This document shows positions 56,166 to 64,000 of a DNA stretch of 64,000 nucleotides, in pieces. A model generated the notes under the pieces. It saw nothing but the letters and a program-made list of their open reading frames with translations, did not search any database and was not told the DNA's origin. How positions within the stretch are numbered: position 1 is the stretch's first letter; each line of letters opens with the position of its first letter. Source of the DNA: Antedon mediterranea (lineage: Eukaryota; Echinodermata; Crinoidea; Comatulida; Antedonidae); assembly GCF_964355755.1 (NCBI RefSeq), contig NC_092675.1, forward strand, positions 11,857,312 to 11,921,311. The letters are read 5' to 3'. Made by a program: the position numbers and the translations under genes.

Positions 56166-56705
56166 GAGATCACAGTTTTTTTTCACGGATAACATTTTAG
56201 TCACATTGTATATGCAAACATTGAGAAATGGGGCCCAAGGTCAAATGTTGTACTTCCGGTCACTTTTTCGTAAAATGTTTCATTATAGTAAATATAAATA
56301 TTAGTCGCATTTTAGTCGCATTATGTATGCAAACATTGATAAATGGGGTTGAGGGTCAATTGTTGTATTTCTGGTCATTTTTTCGTAAAATGTTTCATTA
56401 GAGCAAATATAAATATGTACATTCCGAACAAGTTATTGAAAAAATCAACTCTCTAGCCTTAGTTGTTTTCGATATATAGGAACCTGTAATTTCACCCCCT
56501 AATTTGCATATTTCATATAACTTAGAAATTAGAAACCTTTATCATTTGAGGGCAAAACAAAGTCTCTACAGACATTTTAGTTTCATCATATATGCAATAT
56601 TGAGAAATGGGGTCGATGGTCAAATGTCATACTTCCGTCCAATTTTTTGTAAAATGTTTTATTGGAGCAAATAGAAATATGTACATTCTGAATAAGGAGT
56701 GTAGT
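56166..56705. repeat. ~170-bp tandem repeat related to 12885-13360
   Basis: Three diverged units share ATTGAGAAATGGGG, AAGGTCAAATGTTGTACTTC, TTTTTCGTAAAATGTTTCAT and AAATATAAATATGTACATTC. They carry single GGTCAA words but not the perfect DR1 pairs of the 13-kb array. Confidence 0.7.
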
Positions 56706-56722
56706 CTTAGATGTAGTCTTAA

Positions 56723-57053
56723 CACTTTGACTGCCAAACACGAAGATCTTCGTTTTTGGAAACACAACGCTTGACTGCCAAACATCTTGAATATCTCGAC
56801 TTTCTTGCGCGAAACTACGAAAAACTCAAAAAGTGGGTTACTTTCATTTTACTATTACGATTTACATATTGCGATTTGAAAATCGTTCTTGGTACCATTG
56901 TAAAGCTAAAATCTTTATGATTAGTTTAGTCTAAATTACATGTAAATCAGATCACATACATAGTTTCAATCAGCTTTAATAAAAACATCGAATTGGGCTA
57001 TAAACGCTGGCGGTGGCAGTTTCTAACTGGAAAAACCTCTGGCAGTCAAAGTG
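56723..57053. mobile_element. 331-bp MITE flanked by TTAA
   Basis: The left end CACTTTGACTGCCA and the right end TGGCAGTCAAAGTG are perfect inverted repeats. TTAA flanks both sides (56719-56722, 57054-57057). TTAA duplications point to piggyBac or Kolobok. The interior has AAGATCTTCG palindromes and no frame. Confidence 0.85.
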
Positions 57054-57057
57054 TTAA

Positions 57058-58120
57058 ATGTAGTTAGATCTTTTGTCCCCGATTTTTAATAATTCCGCAT
57101 CTCGTACGTTATAGCCTATACTCATTATTAAACTCATATTTTAATAATTAAAATACGGTACCTTAGTTTGTCGTGTTATTTTTATCTTTTGTGGTTAACC
57201 ACCACCTAGTTTCTCGTCGTGTTCTTAATTCTGTTAATTATTGTAAGAAAGTTAAGTTGCATTTTAAAAATAATTTTAATTTTAATTTTTGTATTGACCA
57301 CGGTATTTGTGACAGTGTGAAATTATATATAGCATTTACAGATTATTATTGTCATTTTAAATATGTTTACATTTTATATTGATTTGTACAAGACTGCTTT
57401 TCTTTCTGGAGGTTTTATGAAATAAATAAATACAAATAAATATAATGTACCTCTCGGCACTATACTTCCATTTATGGATTTGTGTATACTGCATTGTACT
57501 ATATGAACTACCGGTAGTATTTCTGTAACTTTTAGGTGAAAACTTCATAAAATATGTCAGACTGTGATCAAAATTGTGACAACCAAAAACATAGTCAGGA
57601 TTAAAAATATTATTCAATTCTGATTTTATTCAATAACCGATTTACATCGTATTATATTTTATAAATAATTAATAATTGGCATATAGCATTAAAACATAAA
57701 TTGAAGCATGTCTAACCGTCAATCACTATGATAGTGAATGACATGCGCCCGGGAGACTTTTAAATAACCAAACAAGTCGGCACACTATGTTGGATTTAAA
57801 TCGAAACATTTGAACAAAATTAATGTTTACAAAAAGTCCACTTCAAGTGAAAACAAATACAATAAAATTGTTACAAAATTCAGCGAATCAAATGGCAAGG
57901 ATAAACAAGATGTGTTAAATAATAATAATAATGTGTTAATAATAATTATAATTAGTAATAACAATTTTATTAATTACACATTTAAATTGTATATTACCTA
58001 TTAGTATTTATATTGCCATAGCTCTAATAAGTTAACATATAAAATAAATCTACACACATGGCCTGCATATCTGCATAAAATATTTGTATTAAACATTTGG
58101 AATGCTCCGAATAATCATTA
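57058..58120. other. 3' flank of the TGF-beta gene
   Basis: AT-rich with an AAT microsatellite near 57918. An AATAAA on the minus strand at about 57971-57966 could serve as poly(A) signal for the TGF-beta gene. No other gene is recognised. Confidence 0.45.
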
Positions 58121-58122
58121 CA

Positions 58123-58886
58123 TTACATACAACCACATTCATCTATTATCATATCATTCATCGTCATTTCTGAGACAACAGGAGTTCCAGTAGGGTTTGT
58201 GACATCAGACAGGTAAATTACTTTTAAGGGTCGTAGGACTGATGGTACACAGCATTGGTTAACCAGCAGACTATTAGTTTGCCTGTTATACCCCATCAGT
58301 GCAAGTGTACTGTTGTATATGGCATCGTTACTGTCATCACAATGGCCTCTGCAGTAGTTTACAGTAAACGAATCTGGTTGGACAATCCAATGGCCCCATC
58401 CAATGTCATTGAAAGAAACCGTAAGAGATTGGACGCAGCATTGTTGTCTAGAATCACCGGAGCAGGTCAATGCGTTTCTGGAAACTCTCTTCTTGACCAG
58501 TTGACTTCCAGAAATAATTAACATTGGTCGCTCGTCTTCAATAATCCCTATTGCGCTGGTAGGAACGTCAATATGAACGGTATATTCAAGTGTTTCCGTA
58601 ATACTTTCTAATGAATCGTTGAGTTGACGTACCCATTGACGCATTAGATCAGTGAGTTTTACTGATACCCAATCGCCTGATGTAGGAAGATATGATCCGT
58701 CAACGTAATAAAATGTACCATCAATATCCATAGAAACTCGAATATTGGAGACGCCTGGGAGAGCATCTGGTTTTATGAAGATCCAGGCGTATGTCTGTCC
58801 TAATTCACTGTAGCTGCGCAATGTACTTCTTTTTATATTGAAAGTTAAACTTGATGATGATGCGCCAATTATTAAATCAGAAGAAA
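58123..58886 (-). CDS. TGF-beta superfamily ligand (activin/GDF8-like), exon 2
   Basis: Minus strand. Acceptor TAATTTCCATTTCAG, then the second half of the prodomain (SSLTFNIKRSTLRSYSELGQ, YAWIFIKP, WVSVKLTDLMRQWVRQL). A furin-type RVSR site follows in KKRVSRN. The mature domain is about 117 residues with nine cysteines in activin/TGF-beta order: LTC, QQCC, NYCRGHC, NQCCVPS and ECGCM at the end. VSFNDIGWGHWIVQPDSFTVNYC closely follows the activin pattern. N-glycosylation is possible at NST in the mature domain. Secreted dimeric ligands of this type signal through Ser/Thr kinase receptors and Smads. Phase matches exon 1, giving 395 residues. Activin-like versus myostatin-like cannot be settled by eye. 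Confidence 0.93.
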
Positions 58887-59199
58887 CTGAAATGGAAATT
58901 AGCATTGCTGAATTAGGCTACATAGAATTTAAAAGAAAACCTAATCATAAAATGTAATTATAGAAAACAGCTATCGTATCTTAAAGCTGCTTAAAAAGTG
59001 GTAAGAGCTTTTCGTAGGTTTGTTCATAGATTAGTTTATTAGGTTATGTACTGTTGTATTTCTATGGATATGGATCCCGAAATAAAAAGAAATGAAGAGA
59101 GAATGAATGGTTGTATTTGATATGGGATATTGTTTACTACAAAATAAAGCAAACTACAAAAGCGACGATCACGGCTGGCAAACAGGTAGATGAACTATT

Positions 59200-60085
59200 C
59201 TGTTGGAAATAAATTTTGTAAACATTTAAAGATCAAAAGGATCAATGTTAAAGGATGAGAAAAATATAATGTTAACAGTAAAAAGTTAGTAAGTAATTAG
59301 TATAACAGAGAATATGCATTGTTAAATGAAAATATGTTTGCATAGATAAATAAAAAAATAAATAAAATGGGACAAACCCATGGGATGGATTTATTAAACA
59401 TAAACGTATTATAATTGTATGAAATAAATATGCATGTAGATGAAAAAAACAACAAAAACAAATATTAAGCTTTGTTAATGAAATGTGTTATAGATAATAT
59501 GTATAAAAAGAGGAAACTATGTAATCAATGTGGTTAAATGATAATGTATGTATAAACAAAATAATATATGGAAAAATAAAAAAAAATAAATTAAAAAAAA
59601 AAGTGGAATGAATCCACATAAGAGAAGAAAGTAAAAAAAAGTTAAATGAAAATTTAAGGAATTATAGATGCAAAAAAAGGATAATCTGTTGGAAATAAAA
59701 GTTTTGTAAACATTAAAGAACAAAAATATTAATATTAATGTTAAAGGATGGGAACAATATTATGTTAACAGTAAACATTTAAGTAATGTAATATGCATTG
59801 TTAAATGAAAATATGGTAGATGAAAAAAACAAAAACAACTATGTAAGAAAAAAATAAGCTTGTTAATGAAAATGTGTTACAGATAATATGTATAAAAAAA
59901 GGAAGCTATGTAATCAATGTGATAATATGTAAACAAATAAATAAAACTCTTTAAATAAGTATATGTAAACAGATGCTTAAACAAACATTGTTAATATAAT
60001 GATATGTATAGTGTATAGTGAAAAAATATATGTAAAGAGAACAGTTGGAAATAAAAGTGGGATGAACCCACATAAGATAAAAAAA
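59200..60085 (+). mobile_element. LINE 3' UTR tail in the TGF-beta intron
   Basis: Nearly the same sequence as 31978-32914, the 3' UTR of the 30-kb LINE, ending GTGGGATGAACCCACATAAG plus an A-run. AACTATT flanks both sides (59193-59199, 60086-60092), a 7-bp target duplication. It is a severely 5'-truncated insertion lying antisense within the 1868-bp intron (58887-60754). Confidence 0.85.
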
Positions 60086-60754
60086 AACTATTACAAGCAC
60101 ATTTCGACAAATAAGGTATGAACAAAAACCTACATAAACTGGCAGAACATTATGTATATATAATTAAATTAGGTGTTTTAAACAAATAAAATTTCAAATT
60201 CCTTTTGTGCAACAAAAGAAACATTGTTGAATTGACAAAAACAATAAAAACTACAAAAAAATAATAATATAATAAAAATATAAAAAAATGATATGCAAAA
60301 AATGAATTAAATATTTATAAAATAATCTTATTCTTTAAAATTATATACAGTATTCAATAATGTTTTATTTGTAGTTTCTCTAATTTACTTTTTCTACTGA
60401 AAATGGTTTTTAAAACATAATTTGGCAAAATGTTATTTTATGCTTTTCTGTTAATAGTAGTACACAATTACATTTAACATTGTATTATATATCTGCTTTA
60501 CAGCATTTCATACCTTTTGATGTTAAAATGTTAACTTTTATGAATGTCTGTACATCACATGCAATTCAGTCTTCGCCATTGCAAATTTTAATTCAAAAAT
60601 GAAAAATGAAAGAATATTATATCTGGAATCCCTTCCTGTAGCTGGGCTTTCAAATATTACCACATGAATGTAATTTATGATAACAGACAATAACATTATA
60701 ACAATAGAACACGGGTTTTATTTAACTTGTTTTAATCAAGCATTTTGTACTTAC

Positions 60755-61178
60755 TTTTGTTCGCCAAAATAGTAGCCCTTTCTATTGTCTTGCTGTCGGT
60801 TTTGGGGTGGTCTTCTGCGATATCCTCACACGTAGATGTCATAAATTTACTCAGTTGTGATTTTGGGAAATCATGTGGCAGTTTACTAACATTTGGTGGT
60901 TCTTTTAGATTCATTTTCTGTAGTAAATTCATTTTAAAAAGTTCAATGCGAAGCAGCACTGCCTCCTCTTTCGACAACAGTTTTCCTTCGGTTTCTTTTA
61001 CACACTTGGTACATTTTTCCTCTTGAAATGTTTGTTGGTTAAACTCTTCGTAGTCAATGGAACTTTGTATTTGTAGAGATGCTAAACTGGATGTTGTTGG
61101 TAAAGCAGAAAGCTTGCATAGCGTAAAGGAAACTAATGCAACTATCAGGCATACTCGGGGGTTAAGAATAGCAACCAT
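60755..61178 (-). CDS. TGF-beta superfamily ligand (activin/GDF8-like), exon 1
   Basis: Minus strand from ATG at 61178 (context TACCATGG) to donor AAA-A/GTAAGT at 60754. It encodes a signal peptide (VCLIVALVSFTLCKLSALP), an acidic linker, then the prodomain opening CTKCVKETEGKLLSKEEAVL and LRIELFKMNLLQKMNLKEPPN. The C-x2-C followed by an amphipathic helix and PPNVS is characteristic of activin and myostatin precursors. It ends at SKTIERATILANK in phase 1, joining exon 2 in frame. No lesion was seen in either exon, so the gene looks functional. A TATA box lies about 60 bp upstream of the ATG. Confidence 0.93.
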
Positions 61179-61235
61179 GGTACCACCTTAGCAGAATTGC
61201 CAAATAAAAAGGACCGTTTCAGATCTGCACATGCT

Positions 61236-61243
61236 TATTTATA
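61236..61243 (-). promoter_or_regulatory. TATA box of the TGF-beta gene
   Basis: TATAAATA on the minus strand, 57-65 bp upstream of the ATG. This would place the start of transcription near 61206-61212 and give a short 5' leader. Confidence 0.65.
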
Positions 61244-61334
61244 CAGTTTTTTAGTCAACGTTTGCAACATGATTAATTAACAAATTACATTTTAATATTC
61301 CGGAAGTTGTGACTTTCTCAGGATAATCATATAA

Positions 61335-61342
61335 TGACGTCA
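61335..61342. promoter_or_regulatory. Perfect CRE (TGACGTCA), proximal
   Basis: Palindromic CREB/ATF site about 92 bp upstream of the TATA box. Confidence 0.6.
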
Positions 61343-61373
61343 TTTTGATATCAATTAAGTTCAAATATATATT

Positions 61374-61381
61374 TGACGTCA
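61374..61381. promoter_or_regulatory. Perfect CRE (TGACGTCA), distal
   Basis: A second identical palindrome, 39 bp from the first centre to centre. Paired full CREs upstream of a TATA box are a classic arrangement for cAMP/ATF control. Confidence 0.6.
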
Positions 61382-61419
61382 GTTTCACAGTAACCTTAAA
61401 ACTACTCAGGACATCAACA

Positions 61420-61681
61420 TGGTATGGAACGTTTTGCTGCTATGCCTGCAGCTAAAACCAATGACCTAGACGTTGCCGAAAGCAGACCTATCACTACAAC
61501 TGATATTTTGCGAGATTACCCCTTTTTTGCCAGCAGCAGTTTAGACCTACCTACCGGAAGTTTCCTACCTTATAATCGAAAACAAAATACAGGTATTGCA
61601 AGGAAAAATTACATTTGTATATTGTTAGGTACGGTGGCCCACAACTGTCACGCACACTATAACACAGAATCACACAATTAA
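61420..61681 (+). other. Unrecognised open frame, divergent from the TGF-beta gene
   Basis: An 85-codon frame beginning MERFAAMPAAKTNDLD with a possible donor ACAG/GTATTG near 61591. The amino-acid composition to that point (PITTTDILRDYPFFASSSLD) is protein-like, but no family is recognised. It could be a first exon or chance. Confidence 0.2.
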
Positions 61682-61715
61682 AGAACGAATTACACAATTA
61701 AAGAAGGAATCACTG
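61660..61715. repeat. CACAATTAAAGAA short array, left part
   Basis: Two copies of ACACAATTAAAGAAnGAAT. The same unit reappears at 63445-63710, on the far side of the Harbinger element and unique DNA. Confidence 0.6.
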
Positions 61716-61820
61716 CGCTGTCCGTTTGAGGAGTTTTATTGATCGTAGCGCCCTCTGGGGTCAAGTAAGGTTAGCTCTACCGCAACTTTCTTTTTAACAC
61801 ATCTTTGAAAGATGTATCTT

Positions 61821-62743
61821 TAAAGCTCCAGTCCCACGATCGGGTTTTTTCTTCCGTCTTCCAAAGGGACTTGTATTGATTGATAGGACGTCAGGAGAAG
61901 AGTGTTGCAATCCCACAGTGATTTCTTCACTTGGTCACTAATGACCTACTTTTTGAATAGAATGTCATAAGCTTGCAATTTAGGGACAATCTTTGTATAT
62001 TGTAGGTATTCAAGGATTGACCTTGTCAACCATTGTGTAAATACTTTCTCTGCTCTCTGCTTTGCTATTCTATTTATCATTTAGAATTCAATTGTGATAT
62101 TGTATATTCTTAATACAAAATCGAAATGGATTTAGTGTTACTTTCGAAAGTTTTGATCATTTTGTATATGGTAAGAGAACTAAATAAACGCAAGCAGAAG
62201 AAAAAAACGATTGCAAAAGAAACGCAGTGTGTGGGTGAAACAACCATGGATACAGCGGCGAAAATCCCATGGAGCATACCATGATTTAATAAAGGAACTG
62301 GACGTAGAAGACATAGAAAAATATAATAATTTTATCTATAATTATATATAAATATATAATATATTATGACTTTTAATAACACTTTATAATCTTTGTATTC
62401 CATTCAACTCCTAACTAAAGTTATTTCAGGTATCTATAATCAAAATATATATAGTGAACTATATTATATCTCTCTGCTACAATATTCAGATGTTGATCCC
62501 TACCAAGCCAAATTCCTGCCCATCTGATTGGCTATTGGTGTAAAAAACTGGTGTCAGTTTCGTTAATAATAGGACATGCACTAAAACTTATAAGTCACTA
62601 TTTTCTCTCTTTTATACACAAGGGAGCAGTTAAAATAATAGATTTGACCCTAAAGGTGACTTGAAACAGGCACTTTCCATCAATCAATACAGTGTCCCTT
62701 TGGAAGACGGAAGAAAAAACCCGATCGTGGGACTGGAGCTTTA
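61821..62743. mobile_element. PIF/Harbinger element with ~63-bp inverted ends
   Basis: Left TAAAGCTCCAGTCCCACGAT and its continuation to TATTGATTGAT (61884) are matched almost perfectly by the reverse complement of 62679-62743. The flanks allow a TA or TTA duplication. The interior holds a Harbinger transposase remnant. At 923 bp it is deleted relative to autonomous elements (usually 3 kb or more). Confidence 0.85.
62190..62351 (+). pseudogene. Harbinger transposase N-terminal remnant
   Basis: Frame with KKRSVWVKQPWIQRRKSHGA, then YHDLIKELDVEDIEKYNNF, the conserved W-V-P-W-x-R-R...GAYH.L..EL..ED start of PIF/Harbinger transposases, followed by a stop at 62349-62351. The DDE core is absent. 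Confidence 0.8.
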
Positions 62744-62744
62744 G

Positions 62745-63435
62745 ATGCAAAGTTACCTGTGTTTATCACCGTTTTTATGTTTTCTGGTGAGTTTCGGAAC
62801 CTATATATAGTAGTTATGTTTTTACCTTAGAATCTGATAGTTGTTATTTTGTTAGTTGTTACTTATTATATTGGAAGAATTTTATGGATCTTTGGTCCAA
62901 CATGTTACCACAAGGATGACAAGGTGTGGCTCGTCGTTGTTTCGAGCTTCCCGTTAACGAAGAATGTACACCTATGTTAACGTTGTATGCCATATGTTAG
63001 CACTGTATGCCGTATGTTAAGCCTAAAATACAACTAGCGTTTATCCATATATATTTTAAGCACTAGAAGGTTATAATTTAATCGTATAATTTTCTTAGTT
63101 TCTGGTCATTTATAGCTTCTGCTAAAGGACCTCCACTCGCCGATTTTTCTTAGTAATGAATATTTATGAGTTAGTTTAGAGATTGAGGACGGTGTTTACC
63201 AACGTTATTATTTAGTGATAATATGTTTCTTTTTAGACATTTTAAAGTTATCCAAGTGATTTGCTTCCCGAAGCTTCCTCAGATTGAATCCGTATTATGT
63301 TGAGTCATACTCTGTAAGTTTATTTGTAATAATCAGTTATTATGTTTACATTCGATTGTTCATAGGTTTTGATGTAACTGAAGTGTGTTATGCGTAACGC
63401 TAAACTTTATTGTAAGAAATTGAAGTTTGCAAACG
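62745..63435. other. Non-coding stretch
   Basis: Contains a short repeat of TATGTTAACGTTGTATGCC-like words near 62975-63020. No gene is seen. Confidence 0.4.
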
Positions 63436-63439
63436 GTCC

Positions 63440-63715
63440 AATTACAATCACACAATTAAAGAAGAAATCGCACAATTAAAGAAGAAATCGCATATAAACA
63501 AAAGAAAGCATGAAAATATAAAACGAAATGCACAAATAAAGAAGAAACGCGCAATTATCGAAAGCTCCTCGCACAATTAAAGAAGTCCGCAACAAATTCG
63601 AAAGCCCCTCGCACAATTAAAGAAATCCGCAACAAATTCGACAGCTCCCGTCGCGCACAATTAAAGAAGTCCGCAACAAATTCGAAAGTACCTCGCACAA
63701 TTAAAGTACAGTAGT
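63440..63715. repeat. CACAATTAAAGAAG tandem array
   Basis: First ~20-bp units (CACAATTAAAGAAGAAATCG), then 38-42 bp units adding TCCGCAACAAATTCGAAAGC and CCTCG. About nine copies in all. Confidence 0.85.
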
Positions 63716-63749
63716 CCGTATGGAACGCCATCGCTGCCTCCGGCAGCAA

Positions 63750-63965
63750 ACTTTAATTCTATTCGGCTCTTTTACCATTACGTTCGGCTCTTTTAGCATT
63801 CGGCGCATTTCTATTCGGCCCATTTACCATTACGTTCGGCTCTTTCAGCATTCGGCGCATTTCTATTCGGCCCATTTACCATTACGTTCGGCTCTTTCAG
63901 CATTCGGCTCTTTTTTATTCGGCCCATTTACCATTATATTACGTTCGGCTCTTTCTAGTAGGCCT
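63750..63965. repeat. ~52-bp TTCGGC tandem array
   Basis: Three to four units of CATTACGTTCGGCTCTTTCA followed by GCATTCGGCGCATTTCTATT and CGGCCCATTTAC. GC-richer than its surroundings. The open frame through it is a product of the period. Confidence 0.85.
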
Positions 63966-64000
63966 GTTAAGTGAACCAATCCTTCAAACATTCTGAAACT

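Noticed and set aside
58255-58521. Plus-strand frame over the TGF-beta exon
   Set aside because: Antisense shadow of the mature ligand coding sequence; the 60745-61026 plus frame is likewise a shadow of exon 1.

Overview
The window reads as animal nuclear DNA, most likely from an invertebrate deuterostome and quite possibly an echinoderm. Genes are split by GT-AG introns, the DNA is AT-rich, AGGCCTAGGCTAGGCC-like words recur, and the transposon set (Gmr1-type Ty3/Gypsy, DIRS, Penelope with hammerhead motif, Tx1/L1-like LINEs, Harbinger, KDZ, Helitron) suits such a genome. The species assignment is inference. Most of the 64 kb is repeats. I can support only three host genes.

Host genes. (1) An ALKBH2-like DNA dealkylase on the + strand (exons near 41215-41538, 41810-41952 and 45601-45860). 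Its last exon is well conserved, but the first exon carries a frame-breaking lesion and the segment holding the iron-binding H-x-D motif is not found. (2) A compact Bcl-2-like protein on the - strand (two exons, 48072-47704 and 47575-47486; 152 aa, C-terminal membrane anchor). (3) A complete two-exon TGF-beta superfamily ligand of activin/GDF8 type on the - strand (61178-60755 and 58886-58123; 395 aa). It has a TATA box and two perfect CRE palindromes upstream, and a LINE tail sits in its intron.

Region by region. 1-3660: a 94-bp satellite. 3.7-6.3 kb: a Harbinger-like end, a Ty3/Gypsy RNase H/integrase fragment, a Penelope GIY-YIG endonuclease fragment and a possible PHD-like fragment. 9.3-10.3 kb: a tandem duplication. 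12.9-13.9 kb: a repeat carrying perfect DR1 motifs, then a KDZ transposase fragment. 15.5-20.7 kb: a 35-bp and a 76-bp satellite with small insertions. 21.5-27.1 kb: a TAGCAA array split by a 5-kb element that carries its own GATATC-rich satellites. 28.6-38.1 kb: a nest of a repeat family (here 'family X'), Harbinger-like DNA, two LINEs, a Penelope hammerhead motif and a MITE. 38.2-40.4 kb: a Helitron 5' end and a broken DIRS tyrosine recombinase. 41-48 kb: the ALKBH2-like and Bcl-2-like genes. 49.3-56 kb: a decayed LTR retrotransposon with integrase before reverse transcriptase, joined to a DIRS reverse transcriptase fragment, joined to a Helitron with a canonical 3' end. 56-64 kb: a TTAA-flanked MITE, the TGF-beta gene, a Harbinger element with 63-bp inverted ends, and short tandem arrays.

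The mobile elements are nearly all broken, and their nesting gives a relative order of insertion. I saw no sign of prokaryotic operons, CRISPR arrays or rRNA genes.
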